NCBI GenBank assembly: GCA_029222685.1
Contig: JARHVB010000008.1
Span: 186,001 to 250,000 of the forward strand
Origin: Terripilifer ovatus
GTDB taxonomy: Bacteria; Pseudomonadota; Alphaproteobacteria; Rhizobiales; Beijerinckiaceae
Length of the DNA stretch: 64,000 bases
Direction: 5' to 3'
Shown: one piece after another, positions 55,089-64,000 of the stretch
How positions within the stretch are numbered: position 1 is the first letter of the stretch
How the letters are laid out: every line of letters begins with the position of its first letter
The notes under the pieces: generated by a model
Seen by the model: only the letters and a program-made list of their open reading frames with translations
Databases searched by the model: none
What the model was told of the DNA's origin: nothing
Program-made: the position numbers and the translations under genes

Positions 55089-55331
55089 CTTCAAGTCTCC
55101 ATGTGAGGCCAGACGTGTAGACACTCTGGCGTTGCGAAAACCTGCGTCCGGTGGAGGCCGGCCCCTGCAGGCAGTGATAAGTAGACGGTTATAACGAACG
55201 AAAGGCCCCGCACCCTCGAATGAGGACACCGGACCACGCGATCTCTGTGATGGCGCGGATATATGGACTTAACCGGCGTGCGTCAACCCTAAAACACGAC
55301 GATTCTGTGAAATCCCCTGCCCGGCCCCGGC

Positions 55332-55913
55332 TTAACCCGCCAAGGCCGCATCGATGGCCTTGGAAACCTCGTCGATCGGGGCCATGCCGTCGATCACTTT
55401 CAATGTGCCCTTGCCATCATAATAGGCGGCCACCGGGGCCGTCTGGGCACGATAGGCATCGAGCCGGGTCTTGAATGTCTCCGGATTGTCGTCGGCACGG
55501 ACTGTGCCGCCGGCAGCCTTCGTCTCGTTCGCCCGCTTCTCGATTCGCGCCAGCAACGCCTCTTCGTCGACCTTGAGGCCGATGATGCCGTCGAGCTGCA
55601 TGCTTTTCGTCTCAAGCATCTCGTCGAGCGCCTTGGCCTGGGCGACCGTACGCGGAAACCCGTCGAGAATGAAGCCGTTCCGGGCGTCGGGTTCGTTCAG
55701 CCGGTCGGAAATAATGCCGACCACGACGTCGTCGGACACAAGCGCGCCCGCGTCCATTACCGCTTTCGCCTGCAACCCGATCGGGGTGCCCGCCTTGACG
55801 GCGGCGCGCAGCATGTCGCCGGTCGAAAGTTGCGGAATATTATACTTCTTCATAAGCCTTTCGGCTTGCGTTCCCTTCCCGGCCCCCGGTGGACCGAGCA
55901 ATATGAGCCTCAT
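55332..55913 (-). CDS. adk: Adenylate kinase
   Basis: The 193-residue protein has the P-loop [10 protein letters not shown] (7-16), the DGFPRT motif and the short-lid form without zinc cysteines. It balances AMP, ADP and ATP. It overlaps the secY stop by four bases, as in many alphaproteobacteria. Arg residues for ATP/AMP binding ([17 protein letters not shown]) are present. Confidence 0.96.
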   Translation of the reverse strand: MRLILLGPPGAGKGTQAERLMKKYNIPQLSTGDMLRAAVKAGTPIGLQAKAVMDAGALVSDDVVVGIISDRLNEPDARNGFILDGFPRTVAQAKALDEMLETKSMQLDGIIGLKVDEEALLARIEKRANETKAAGGTVRADDNPETFKTRLDAYRAQTAPVAAYYDGKGTLKVIDGMAPIDEVSKAIDAALAG

Positions 55914-57241
55914 CGTCTTCTCCCCCGCAGCTTCGCTTTCTTTACAAGACCCTCATATTGCTGGGCCTGCAAATGTCCATGGACGTGCGCCACCGTATCC
56001 ATCGTCACACTGACGACGATCAGCAGCGACGTACCACCGAAATAAAACGGCAGCGCGGCGTAGGATATAAGCATTTCTGGTAACAGACAGATAAGTGACA
56101 GATAAAGCGCGCCAATCACGGTGATGCGGGTCAGGACCTGGTCGATGAACTGCGCCGTCCGCTCGCCGGGCCGGATGCCCGGAATGAAGCCGCCATGCTT
56201 CTTCAGATTGTCCGCCGTCTCGACCGGATTGAAGACAACCGCGGTGTAGAAGAAGGCGAAGAACACGATGAGGCCGATGTAACACATCATGTACAGCGGC
56301 CGGCCGTGGGCGAAATAGGCATTGATCGTCGCCAGCCAGCCGGTCGCATCGGCTTGCGAGAAATTCGCCAGGGTCGTCGGCAGCAACAGCAGCGAGGAAG
56401 CGAAGATCGGCGGAATGACGCCTGCCGTGTTGAGCTTCAGCGGCAGGAACGAGGTCTGCCCCTCATACATCCGGTTACCGACCTGGCGCTTGGGATAGGT
56501 GATCAGCAGGCGGCGCTGCGCCCGTTCCATGAACACGATGAAGGCCGTCACCACGAACGACATCAGAATGACGAAGATGATGATGCCCGTGTTCAGCGCA
56601 CCCTGCCGGCCGAGTTCGAGTGTCGAGACGATGGCCGAGGGGAACGCCGCTACGATGCCGGCGAAAATGATCAGCGACGAGCCGTTGCCGATGCCGCGCG
56701 CGGTGATCTGCTCGCCGAGCCACATCAGGAACATCGTGCCACCGACCAGCGAAATCACTGTCGAAATCTGGAAGAACAGGCCCGGATTGGCGACGACGCC
56801 CTCCTGCCCCTGCAGACCGATCGATATGCCCCAGGCCTGGAACACCGCGAGCACGACGGTCAGGTAGCGCGTATATTGGTTGATGACCTTGCGGCCCTGT
56901 TCGCCTTCCTTCTTCAGGGCTTCGAACGACGGCACCACCGAGGTCAGAAGCTGAAGAATGATGGAAGCCGAGATATACGGCATGATGTTCAACGCAAAAA
57001 TCGCCATGCGCTGCACGGCGCCGCCGGCGAACATATTGAACAGTTCGAGCACGCCCTGCTGTTTGCCGGTGAAGCTCTGTTCGAACGCGACCGGATCGAT
57101 GCCGGGTAGCGGGATATAGGTCCCCAGCCGGTAGATGATCAGCGCGCCAAGCGTAAACCAAATTCTCTTTTTGAGTTCCTCGGCCTTGCCGATGGCCGAA
57201 AAGTTGATCGAGGCTGCTAGCTGTTCGGCTGCCGATGCCAT
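55910..57241 (-). CDS. secY: Protein translocase subunit SecY
   Basis: This 443-residue protein has ten membrane helices and the plug region after [11 protein letters not shown]. The cytosolic loop [14 protein letters not shown] and [13 protein letters not shown] are SecY hallmarks. It forms the channel for secreted and membrane proteins with SecE and SecG. The ATG at 57241 is chosen from family length. A palindromic repeat lies just upstream, between rplO and secY. Confidence 0.96.
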   Translation of the reverse strand: MASAAEQLAASINFSAIGKAEELKKRIWFTLGALIIYRLGTYIPLPGIDPVAFEQSFTGKQQGVLELFNMFAGGAVQRMAIFALNIMPYISASIILQLLTSVVPSFEALKKEGEQGRKVINQYTRYLTVVLAVFQAWGISIGLQGQEGVVANPGLFFQISTVISLVGGTMFLMWLGEQITARGIGNGSSLIIFAGIVAAFPSAIVSTLELGRQGALNTGIIIFVILMSFVVTAFIVFMERAQRRLLITYPKRQVGNRMYEGQTSFLPLKLNTAGVIPPIFASSLLLLPTTLANFSQADATGWLATINAYFAHGRPLYMMCYIGLIVFFAFFYTAVVFNPVETADNLKKHGGFIPGIRPGERTAQFIDQVLTRITVIGALYLSLICLLPEMLISYAALPFYFGGTSLLIVVSVTMDTVAHVHGHLQAQQYEGLVKKAKLRGRRR

Positions 57242-57285
57242 GTGAGCGCTCCGCTGGCGCGCCAGGCGCGCCGAATTCAATGATC

Positions 57286-57356
57286 CTAGAGCATTCTCGA
57301 GCGAAGTGGTGGGCACCGGTTCGCGTGAAGAAAACTGCTCTCTTCAATAACCTAGA
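57286..57356. repeat. Palindromic repeat, copy d, inside the ribosomal operon
   Basis: Contains GAAGTGGTGGGCACCGGTTC and GCGTGAAGAAAACTGCTC. It lies between rplO and secY, within an otherwise compact operon, so read-through transcription must pass it. Confidence 0.75.
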
Positions 57357-57363
57357 CACGGGA

Positions 57364-57395
57364 ACGGGGCGAAAGGCCTGCACCTTACGCCCCGT
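57364..57395. other. Long hairpin in the rplO-secY gap
   Basis: ACGGGGCG-A-AAGG-CCTGCA-CCTT-A-CGCCCCGT, a 12-bp interrupted stem. No T tract. It may slow or modulate transcription into secY or mark an RNA processing site. Confidence 0.5.
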
Positions 57396-57449
57396 CCGAA
57401 ATTATATGGCTATTCCGAGCCCCATTGAAAAGCCCGGAAGCCTGCGAGA

Positions 57450-57929
57450 TCAGGCGCTTTCGGCGGGTGCGGCGATTAGAAGCTTGACGCTTCCGCCGGC
57501 CTTCTCGATCGCCGCAATCGCCGATTTCGACGCTGCTGCGACTTCGAATGCCACTTTGGCCTTCAATTCGCCATTACCGAGGATCTTCACGCCGTCGCGG
57601 GCCTTGGCGCAGACGCCGGCGGCGATCAGCGCTTCCAGGGTCACCAGCTTGGCGCCGTCGAGCTTGCCCGCTTCGATCGCCTGCTGCACGCGGCCGAGAT
57701 TGACCTCGTTGTAGTCGGTCGAGAACGGCGCATTGAAGCCGCGCTTCGGCAGACGCCGATGCACGGGCATCTGGCCGCCTTCGAAGCCCTTGATGCGCAC
57801 GCCGGAACGCGCCGTCTGACCCTTGCCGCCACGGCCCGACTGCTTGCCCTTGCCCGAACCGATGCCGCGGCCGACGCGGGTGCGTTCCTTGGAGGAACCG
57901 GGATTGTCCCTGATGTCATTGAGTTTCAT
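57450..57929 (-). CDS. rplO: Ribosomal protein L15
   Basis: The 159-residue protein starts [20 protein letters not shown]; glycine/arginine-rich [15 protein letters not shown] follows, as in all L15. It binds 23S rRNA in early 50S assembly. The C-terminus is Ala-rich and ends AAPAESA. Confidence 0.95.
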   Translation of the reverse strand: MKLNDIRDNPGSSKERTRVGRGIGSGKGKQSGRGGKGQTARSGVRIKGFEGGQMPVHRRLPKRGFNAPFSTDYNEVNLGRVQQAIEAGKLDGAKLVTLEALIAAGVCAKARDGVKILGNGELKAKVAFEVAAASKSAIAAIEKAGGSVKLLIAAPAESA

Positions 57930-57941
57930 CGCTGGAACCCC

Positions 57942-58139
57942 TTACTTGTCGTCGACGACGCGCAGCAGATGCGCGACTTTTGCGACCATTCCGCGAACGG
58001 CCGGGGTGTCCTCGATCGAGGAGCGGCGACCGATCTTGTCCAGGCCGAGGCCCTTCAGAGTCCGGCGCTGTTCGCCCGGACGCCCGATGGCGCTTTTGGT
58101 CTGCTCAAGAGTGATGGTCTTCTTGGAAGAGTTGGTCAT
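57942..58139 (-). CDS. rpmD: Ribosomal protein L30
   Basis: The 65-residue protein has [19 protein letters not shown], the family core, and [11 protein letters not shown] near the end. It is small and its length is normal. It lies between rpsE and rplO with 12-14 base gaps. Confidence 0.95.
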   Translation of the reverse strand: MTNSSKKTITLEQTKSAIGRPGEQRRTLKGLGLDKIGRRSSIEDTPAVRGMVAKVAHLLRVVDDK

Positions 58140-58153
58140 ATGTCAGCCCTCCC

Positions 58154-58720
58154 TCAAGCATCGACGGCGTCTGCATCGACGCCCTGACGGCGCGACTGCA
58201 GGGCGGAGACTTTGAGATTGCGGCGCGCCGCAACCGTGCGAGGCGAATCCTCGTGCTTCAGCGCATCGAACGTGGCGCGCACCATGTTGTAGGGGTTGGA
58301 GGACCCCTGCGACTTGGCGACGACGTCATGCACGCCGAGGGTTTCGAAAACCGCGCGCATCGGGCCGCCGGCAATGATGCCGGTGCCGGCCGGTGCGGCG
58401 CGCACGACCACGCGGCCAGCGCCATGACGTCCGTGAACGTCGTGATGCAGGGTGCGGCCCTCGCGCAGCGGCACGCGGATGAGACCGCGCTTGGCGGCTT
58501 CCGTTGCCTTGCGGATTGCTTCGGGAACTTCGCGGGCCTTGCCGTGGCCAAAGCCGACGCGGCCTTTCTGGTCGCCGACGACGACGAGAGCGGCAAAGCC
58601 GAAACGCCGGCCGCCCTTGACGACCTTGGCGACGCGGTTGATGTGAACCAGACGGTCCACAAACTCGCTGTCGCGCTCGTCGCGATCGCGGCGACCGCCG
58701 CCTTCAGAATCACGTGCCAT
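58154..58720 (-). CDS. rpsE: Ribosomal protein S5
   Basis: The 188-residue protein has a double-stranded-RNA-like N-domain ([20 protein letters not shown]) and the C-domain with [18 protein letters not shown]. It guards decoding accuracy. The first 15 residues are a charged extension ([13 protein letters not shown]). Confidence 0.96.
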   Translation of the reverse strand: MARDSEGGGRRDRDERDSEFVDRLVHINRVAKVVKGGRRFGFAALVVVGDQKGRVGFGHGKAREVPEAIRKATEAAKRGLIRVPLREGRTLHHDVHGRHGAGRVVVRAAPAGTGIIAGGPMRAVFETLGVHDVVAKSQGSSNPYNMVRATFDALKHEDSPRTVAARRNLKVSALQSRRQGVDADAVDA

Positions 58721-58812
58721 ACTTTTCTTCCGTCACTTGCGCGGCTCGAAAGCGAACCGCTCGCTGGGATTGCCCGCCCTCTATCACAGGGGCGCGGGAA
58801 ACTAGATACTAA

Positions 58813-59175
58813 TTAGAAGTCCAGTCCGCCTTCACGCGCGCCGTCGGCGAGCGCCTTGACGCGACCGTGGTACATATAGGAACCACGGTCGAAGACAACT
58901 TCCTTGATGCCGGCCTGAACGGCGCGTTCGGCAATCAACTTGCCGACGGCCTTGGCGGCATCCACGTTCGCGCCCGTCTTCAGGGCTGAACGCTGATCCT
59001 TTTCAATCGAAGAGGCTGCGACCAAAGTCGCGCCCTTCGCGTCATCGATAATCTGGGCATAAATCTGCTTCGACGACCGGTGCACGGACAGACGCGGCTT
59101 GCCATAGGCACGCGCCTGGATCGAACGGCGAACGCGCGCCTTGCGGCGGGCGGTGGCCTGACTGCTGTTTGCCAT
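58813..59175 (-). CDS. rplR: Ribosomal protein L18
   Basis: The 120-residue protein carries [15 protein letters not shown] sequence (here [20 protein letters not shown]) and ends [20 protein letters not shown]. It binds 5S rRNA with L5. A 92-base gap separates it from rpsE. Confidence 0.96.
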   Translation of the reverse strand: MANSSQATARRKARVRRSIQARAYGKPRLSVHRSSKQIYAQIIDDAKGATLVAASSIEKDQRSALKTGANVDAAKAVGKLIAERAVQAGIKEVVFDRGSYMYHGRVKALADGAREGGLDF

Positions 59176-59187
59176 CGCTGCGCTCCT

Positions 59188-59721
59188 TTACTTCTTCTTG
59201 CCTTCCTTGCGGAAGATGAATTCGCCTGCGTATTTGATGCCCTTGCCCTTATAGGGCTCGGGGCCGCGCAGCGACCTGATTTCAGCCGCGACCTGACCGA
59301 CTTGACGGCGATCAATGCCGGAGATCGTCACTTCCGTCGGCCTCGGCGCGGCAATCGCAATCCCGGCGGGGATCGGATAATTCACGTCGTGGCTGTAGCC
59401 GAGCGACAGTTGCAGATTCTTGCCGACAACCGCCGCCTTGTAGCCGACGCCGGTGATTTCGAGCTTCTTCTCGAAACCGCTGGTGACGCCTGTCACAAGA
59501 TTGGCGATCTGCGCACGCGAGGTGCCCCACATCGCGCGGGCGCGCTTGGAATTTTCACGCGGATCGACCTTGATAGAGCTCCCGTCGAGAACGACGGAAA
59601 TCTCAGAAGGAACGGAGAACTTGAGTTCCCCCTTCGATCCCTTGACGGCCACATCCTGGCCATCCACCTTGGCGGTGACGCCAGCGGGGATCGTAACGGG
59701 CTTCTTACCGACACGAGACAT
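59188..59721 (-). CDS. rplF: Ribosomal protein L6
   Basis: The 177-residue protein has two similar halves; [19 protein letters not shown] and [18 protein letters not shown] are hallmarks. It lies at the base of the L7/L12 stalk. Confidence 0.96.
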   Translation of the reverse strand: MSRVGKKPVTIPAGVTAKVDGQDVAVKGSKGELKFSVPSEISVVLDGSSIKVDPRENSKRARAMWGTSRAQIANLVTGVTSGFEKKLEITGVGYKAAVVGKNLQLSLGYSHDVNYPIPAGIAIAAPRPTEVTISGIDRRQVGQVAAEIRSLRGPEPYKGKGIKYAGEFIFRKEGKKK

Positions 59722-59738
59722 GATTGAAAGCCTCTCGC

Positions 59739-60131
59739 TCAGAAGACCCGGCAGAGCACTTCACCGCCGACGTTCTGCTCACGCGCAGAATGGTCGGCCA
59801 TGACGCCCTTCGGGGTCGATACAATGGTGATGCCGAGGCCGTTGGCGACACGGGGCATCTGCGAAACGGCGGCGTAGACACGCCGGCCGGGCTTGGAAAC
59901 ACGATCGATCTGGCGGATGACCGGCTCGCCCTCGAAATACTTGAGTTCGATTTCGAACTCCGAGCGACCGTTGCCGTAGTCGGTTGTGGAATAGCCACGG
60001 ATATAGCCCTCGTCCTTGAGGACTTCGAGCACGTTGGCGCGCAGCCGCGAGCCAGGTGTATTCACCTTGCCCTTGCGGCGCATCTGCGCGTTGCGGATAC
60101 GGGTGAGCATATCGCCCAATGGATCGTTCAT
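59739..60131 (-). CDS. rpsH: Ribosomal protein S8
   Basis: The 130-residue protein starts [15 protein letters not shown] and ends GGEVLCRVF; it binds central-domain 16S rRNA. In E. coli S8 represses the spc operon by binding mRNA near rplE; such control is possible here. Confidence 0.96.
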   Translation of the reverse strand: MNDPLGDMLTRIRNAQMRRKGKVNTPGSRLRANVLEVLKDEGYIRGYSTTDYGNGRSEFEIELKYFEGEPVIRQIDRVSKPGRRVYAAVSQMPRVANGLGITIVSTPKGVMADHSAREQNVGGEVLCRVF

Positions 60132-60143
60132 CGGCGGCGCTCC

Positions 60144-60449
60144 TTACCAGCTCGACTTGACGAGACCCGGAATAAGGCCCTTCGAGCCGAATTCGCGGAC
60201 AGCGATACGCGACATCTTCGTCTTGCGGTTGAAAGCCCGCGGACGGCCCGTGACTTCGCAACGGTTGCGCAGACGGGTCGATGACGAATTGCGCGGCAGT
60301 TGGGCCAGCTTGAGGGACGCCTCAAACCGCTCTTCCATACCGAGAGACTCGTCGTTCACAATTTCCTTCAGACGCGCGCGACGCCCGGAAAACTTCTTCA
60401 CCAGACGTTCCTTGCGCTTCTGGTTTTCTACAGCGCTCTTCTTTGCCAT
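60144..60449 (-). CDS. rpsN: Ribosomal protein S14
   Basis: The 101-residue, zinc-free form: [20 protein letters not shown] is conserved and there is no CxxC pair. It ends PGLVKSSW, a family hallmark. Confidence 0.95.
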   Translation of the reverse strand: MAKKSAVENQKRKERLVKKFSGRRARLKEIVNDESLGMEERFEASLKLAQLPRNSSSTRLRNRCEVTGRPRAFNRKTKMSRIAVREFGSKGLIPGLVKSSW

Positions 60450-60500
60450 GAGCTTACCTCTTGATTCCGCGTTTGAGACCCGAAAGGGATTTCCCAGGCC

Positions 60501-61166
60501 TCACTGCCGGAACGGGAAGTTGAATGCGCGCAGAAGGGCGCGCGCCTCTTCGTCAGTCTTGGCGGTCGTGCACACGATCACGTCCATACCAAGAACCGAT
60601 TCCATTTTATCGTAGTCGATCTCGGGGAACACCAGGTGTTCCTTGATGCCCATGGCATAGTTGCCATGGCCGTCGAACGACTTCGGATTGAGACCGCGGA
60701 AGTCGCGAATGCGCGGCAGCGCGATCGTGACCAGGCGGTCCAGGAATTCATACATGCGGGTCTTGCGCAAAGTCACCTTGGCGCCGATCGGCATGTTCTC
60801 GCGCAGCTTGAAGGTCGAGATGGCCTTGCGGGCGCGCGTCACGACCGGCTTCTGGCCGGCGATGAGAGCCAGATCGCCCGCGGCCGTCGTCACCTTCTTG
60901 GTGTCGTTGACCGCATCGCCCACGCCCATGTTGAGCACGATCTTCTCGATGACCGGCACTTCGAGCGGGTTCTTGTAGCCGAACTCCTCGATCATCTTCT
61001 TGCGTACGACTTCGTCGTACAGCTTACGCATGCGCGGGGAATATCCCTTCGGCACGGCCAGGGATTCAGCGGTCGCCACGTTCTCAGGGATCGCGGCTTC
61101 GCCGCGCTTCGCCTTCGGCGCCTTGGCGTTATCCTTGGCGCCCTTATCCTTCGGAGCATCAGCCAT
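60501..61166 (-). CDS. rplE: Ribosomal protein L5 with N-terminal extension
   Basis: The 221-residue protein has the normal L5 core from about residue 41 ([17 protein letters not shown]) to the end AFNFPFRQ. Before it lie about 40 charged, Ala/Lys-rich residues ([20 protein letters not shown]) absent from the standard 180-residue protein. L5 binds 5S rRNA and the P-site tRNA elbow. The start at 61166 overlaps the rplX stop by eight bases, and no internal start gives a better fit. Confidence 0.93.
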   Translation of the reverse strand: MADAPKDKGAKDNAKAPKAKRGEAAIPENVATAESLAVPKGYSPRMRKLYDEVVRKKMIEEFGYKNPLEVPVIEKIVLNMGVGDAVNDTKKVTTAAGDLALIAGQKPVVTRARKAISTFKLRENMPIGAKVTLRKTRMYEFLDRLVTIALPRIRDFRGLNPKSFDGHGNYAMGIKEHLVFPEIDYDKMESVLGMDVIVCTTAKTDEEARALLRAFNFPFRQ

Positions 61167-61476
61167 CGATCGTTTCTCCGGAACGCTTGGCGACGCGGAC
61201 CTTGCGGCCGTCGTCGAGAATCTTGAATGCAACGCGCGTCGCCTTGCCGTCCTTGGGATCGGCGATGGCGATGTTCGACAGGTGAATGGAGGCTTCCTTC
61301 GAGATGATGCCGCCTTCCTGCGTCTGCGTCTGTTTCTGGTGCTTGCGGACCATGTTGAGGCCGCGCACGACGGCGCGCCCTTCGGTCGGCATCACCCGCA
61401 CAACTTCACCGCTGCGGCCTTTGTCGCGACCGGCGAGCAGAACGACCTTGTCGCCCTTCTTGATCTTCGCAGCCAT
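61159..61476 (-). CDS. rplX: Ribosomal protein L24
   Basis: The 105-residue protein has the KOW motif [19 protein letters not shown] and NMVRKHQK. It starts 50S assembly. The start overlaps the rplN stop by one base (TAATG), and its end overlaps rplE. Confidence 0.96.
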   Translation of the reverse strand: MAAKIKKGDKVVLLAGRDKGRSGEVVRVMPTEGRAVVRGLNMVRKHQKQTQTQEGGIISKEASIHLSNIAIADPKDGKATRVAFKILDDGRKVRVAKRSGETIDG

Positions 61477-61844
61477 TACAGCACCTCCGGCGCGAGCGAG
61501 ATGATCTTCATGTGGTTCTTGGCGCGCAACTCGCGCGGAACCGGCCCAAAGATACGCGTACCGACCGGCTCGCTCTGATTGTTGATCAGAACGGCAGCAT
61601 TGGAATCGAAGCGGATGACCGAACCGTCGGCGCGCTTGATATCCTTGGCGGTGCGGACGACGACCGCCTTCATGACGTCGCCCTTCTTCACGCGGCCGCG
61701 CGGAATCGCTTCCTTGATCGACACCACGATAATGTCGCCGACGCCGGCATAGCGGCGCTTGGAACCGCCGAGAACCTTGATGCACATCACACGGCGTGCA
61801 CCTGAATTGTCCGCCACATCGAGGGCGGTCTGCATCTGAATCAT
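61476..61844 (-). CDS. rplN: Ribosomal protein L14
   Basis: The 122-residue protein starts [20 protein letters not shown], nearly invariant in bacteria. It contacts helix 14 of 16S rRNA in the subunit interface. Confidence 0.97.
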   Translation of the reverse strand: MIQMQTALDVADNSGARRVMCIKVLGGSKRRYAGVGDIIVVSIKEAIPRGRVKKGDVMKAVVVRTAKDIKRADGSVIRFDSNAAVLINNQSEPVGTRIFGPVPRELRAKNHMKIISLAPEVL

Positions 61845-61938
61845 GGCTGATAGCCTTCCTTCTCAGATCGGTTTCCGGACGGGCAATCCAGCCCGGACTT
61901 CGCCTGAAGGGAACCGGAGTTCCCTCTACACAAATTGG

Positions 61939-62181
61939 TTACGCCTTCGCAGCCGGTTCGACGACTGTCCAGCGCTTCAGCTTCGAGATCGGCTTCGACT
62001 CCACTATGGAGACCGTATCGCCGACCTTGTAGGCCTTGTTCTCATCATGCGCATGATAATTCTTGGTCCGGCGCACGGTCTTCTTGAGCAGCGGATGCGT
62101 GAAACGGCGCTCGACCTTGACGACAACCGTCTTGGCCTGCTTGTCGCTCACGACGACGCCCTGGAGAATTCGCTTCGGCAT
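61939..62181 (-). CDS. rpsQ: Ribosomal protein S17
   Basis: The 80-residue protein has [19 protein letters not shown] and [17 protein letters not shown], family blocks. Ends EPAAKA. A 94-base gap separates it from rplN. Confidence 0.95.
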   Translation of the reverse strand: MPKRILQGVVVSDKQAKTVVVKVERRFTHPLLKKTVRRTKNYHAHDENKAYKVGDTVSIVESKPISKLKRWTVVEPAAKA

Positions 62182-62192
62182 CTCGTTTGTCC

Positions 62193-62405
62193 TTACTTCT
62201 TCGCCGCGTCGCGCTTCTGCGCCGCAATGGTCTTGGCCCGGGCGATATCGCGACGCACGACGCGAACCCGCGACGTGTTTTCAAGCTGACCGGTGGCGCG
62301 CTGGAAACGCAGGTTGAACTGCTCTTTCTTGAGCTTCATCACCTCGTCGACCAGCTGGTCTTCGGTCATGGCGCGGATATCGGAGAGGCGCTGATTGGTT
62401 TTCAT
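62193..62405 (-). CDS. rpmC: Ribosomal protein L29
   Basis: The 70-residue protein carries [19 protein letters not shown], the family core; it lies at the tunnel exit and binds trigger factor and SRP. A lysine-rich tail is normal. Confidence 0.95.
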   Translation of the reverse strand: MKTNQRLSDIRAMTEDQLVDEVMKLKKEQFNLRFQRATGQLENTSRVRVVRRDIARAKTIAAQKRDAAKK

Positions 62406-62415
62406 CTCGTCGTCC

Positions 62416-62829
62416 TCACTCTGCGATGCGCTGGATGAAGCGCGTCTTGATCGGCAGCTTGGCTGCGGCCAAGGTCATCGCCTCACGCGCGATATCGAGC
62501 GGCACACCGTCGATCTCGAACATGATGCGGCCAGGCGCGACGCGGGCTGCCCAGAATTCCGGCGCACCCTTGCCTTTACCCATGCGCACTTCGGTCGGCT
62601 TCTTCGACACCGGCACGTCCGGGAAAATGCGGATCCACACGCGGCCGGCACGCTTCATGTGACGGGTCATGGCGCGGCGGGCGGCTTCGATCTGGCGCGC
62701 GGTGACGCGCTCCGGCTCAAGCGCCTTCAGACCGAACTGTCCGAAGTTCAGCTCGAACCCGCCCTTGGCCGTGCCACGGATACGGCCCTTGAAGGCCTTT
62801 CTGAATTTGGTGCGCTTGGGTTGCAACAT
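62416..62829 (-). CDS. rplP: Ribosomal protein L16
   Basis: The 137-residue protein starts [39 protein letters not shown] is the conserved middle. It is essential for the A-site region of 50S. Confidence 0.97.
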   Translation of the reverse strand: MLQPKRTKFRKAFKGRIRGTAKGGFELNFGQFGLKALEPERVTARQIEAARRAMTRHMKRAGRVWIRIFPDVPVSKKPTEVRMGKGKGAPEFWAARVAPGRIMFEIDGVPLDIAREAMTLAAAKLPIKTRFIQRIAE

Positions 62830-62858
62830 TGTTTTAAGCTCTCGATGTCCTCAGGCGC

Positions 62859-63611
62859 TCAGGCCGCGTCGCGGTTGTTACGACCTTCGCGGCCTTCACG
62901 GCCTTCACGACGCGGACGACGCTCATTACCGCCGCCGCTGTTATCCAACTCGCTCTGGCGCTTGTCCTGAGCCATCGGGTCATGCTCAAGGATTTCGCCC
63001 TTGAAGATCCAGACCTTGATGCCGCAGGTGCCATAGGCCGTATGCGCGGTGCCAACGCCGTAATCGACATCGGCGCGCAGCGTATGCAGCGGCACGCGAC
63101 CTTCGCGATACCATTCCAGGCGCGCGATTTCGGCACCGCCGAGACGGCCCGAGCAGTTGATCCGGATGCCCTGGGCGCCCAGACGCATGGCCGACTGAAC
63201 GGCCCGCTTCATGGCGCGACGGAAGGCGACGCGGCGCTCGAGCTGCTGGGCGATCGAGTCGGCGACCAGGGTCGCGTCGATCTCGGGCTTGCGCACCTCG
63301 ACGATATTGATCACGACTTCCGATTCCGTCAGCTTCGAAACCAGCTTGCGGATCTTGTCGATATCGGCGCCCTTCTTGCCGATCACCACACCCGGACGGG
63401 CGGAATGGATCGTCACGCGGCACTTTTTGTGCGGGCGCTCGATGATGATCTTCGACACAGCCGCCTGCTTCAGCGCCTTCATCAGCGCGGCACGGATGGC
63501 GATGTCTTCGTGCAGCAACTTGCCGTACTCGGCGCGCGAGGCGAACCAGCGCGAATCCCAGGTGCGGTTGATGCCGAGACGCAGGCCGACCGGATTGACT
63601 TTCTGTCCCAT
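62859..63611 (-). CDS. rpsC: Ribosomal protein S3
   Basis: The 250-residue protein starts [20 protein letters not shown] and has a KH domain ([16 protein letters not shown]). It lines the mRNA entry channel. The C-terminus has an Arg/Glu/Gly-rich tail ([13 protein letters not shown]) longer than the E. coli form. Confidence 0.96.
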   Translation of the reverse strand: MGQKVNPVGLRLGINRTWDSRWFASRAEYGKLLHEDIAIRAALMKALKQAAVSKIIIERPHKKCRVTIHSARPGVVIGKKGADIDKIRKLVSKLTESEVVINIVEVRKPEIDATLVADSIAQQLERRVAFRRAMKRAVQSAMRLGAQGIRINCSGRLGGAEIARLEWYREGRVPLHTLRADVDYGVGTAHTAYGTCGIKVWIFKGEILEHDPMAQDKRQSELDNSGGGNERRPRREGREGREGRNNRDAA

Positions 63612-63621
63612 CGTTCTCTCC

Positions 63622-64000
63622 TCAGGCCTTCGCTTCGGCGGGCACTTCGCGAACCACAATGGTGAGGTTCGAGAAGGTCTTTTCAATGCTGCCGGCGCGG
63701 CCGCGGGCGCGGGCGTGAAAGCGCTTCATAACAAGCGCCTTACCCACATGCGCCTCGGCGACGACGAGATCATCGACATCGAGCGAGTGATTGTTTTCGG
63801 CATTGGCTATGGCGCTCTGCAGCCCCTTGCGCACCTCGACCGAAATCCGCTTGCGCGAGAATTCCAGATCGGCGAGCGCCGCATCGACCTTCTTGCCGCG
63901 AATGAGCTGGGCGAGAAGATTGAGCTTCTGTGGGCTGACGCGCAGCATGCGCACCACCGCCTTGGCCTCGTTCTCGCCTAGAGCGCGTTCTGTCTTCGGC
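63622..64000 (-). CDS. rplV: Ribosomal protein L22 (start outside window)
   Basis: At least 126 residues, with the start beyond the right edge. [18 protein letters not shown] and [18 protein letters not shown] are conserved; the extended loop [15 protein letters not shown] lines the exit tunnel. The first residues visible are PKTERA, so only about three are missing. Confidence 0.94.
   Translation of the reverse strand, partial: PKTERALGENEAKAVVRMLRVSPQKLNLLAQLIRGKKVDAALADLEFSRKRISVEVRKGLQSAIANAENNHSLDVDDLVVAEAHVGKALVMKRFHARARGRAGSIEKTFSNLTIVVREVPAEAKA

Overview
The window is high-GC chromosomal DNA of an alphaproteobacterium, most likely of the order Hyphomicrobiales (Rhizobiales). The pointers are a rhizobial-type phospholipid N-methyltransferase, a minCDE operon, an ATP12 chaperone beside propionyl-CoA carboxylase genes, an orphan ParA, a SorAB-type sulfite dehydrogenase, the gene order of the ribosomal cluster, and several families of short palindromic repeats. 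The species cannot be named from sequence alone.

Layout. 0-3 kb: end of a sensor kinase, a phospholipid methyltransferase and minC-minD-minE. 3-8.2 kb: housekeeping and small unknown genes, including the biotin-carrying subunit of propionyl/acyl-CoA carboxylase. 8.5-11.4 kb: a large autotransporter with a repetitive beta-helix passenger. 11.4-17.2 kb: a palindromic repeat and a MITE-like element, a universal stress protein, the carboxylase beta subunit, ATP12, a carboxymuconolactone decarboxylase-like protein, a pseudouridine synthase and CrcB.

17.4-25.1 kb is the most interesting region: a compact lasso-peptide cluster. It has an intact 53-residue precursor (A), a decayed leader-like paralogue in front of it, an asparagine-synthetase-like cyclase (C), an HPr-kinase-like tailoring kinase (K), a PqqD-like leader-binding protein (B1), a transglutaminase-like leader protease (B2), an ABC exporter (D) and a nucleotidyltransferase-fold protein (N). 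The precursor ends in Ser, the residue that kinases of this type are known to phosphorylate. The inferred product is a very short, proline-rich lasso peptide (about 13 residues), phosphorylated and perhaps further modified at its C-terminus. A stem-loop pair separates precursor from cyclase, and the genes switch strand repeatedly.

25.2-44.2 kb: an accessory catabolic region with a glutathione transferase, MFS pump, two IclR regulators, a luciferase-like monooxygenase, a frameshifted TctC-type binding protein, class II aldolase, two SDRs, hydantoinase/oxoprolinase A and B, a complete ABC importer, an FAD-dependent dehydrogenase and a fumarylacetoacetate-hydrolase-family enzyme. Together they look like uptake and breakdown of an unidentified small organic compound.

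44.2-49.5 kb: a flavin reductase and the sulfite dehydrogenase pair sorA-sorB, bracketed by two copies of a 130-150 bp palindromic repeat, then DUF302, rarA and an orphan parA. 49.5-52.4 kb: periplasmic Deg-type protease, ankyrin protein, DUF1810 protein. 52.5-64 kb: the leftward S10-spc-alpha ribosomal operon from rplV (cut by the window edge) to rplQ with secY, adk and rpoA, ending in a strong terminator.
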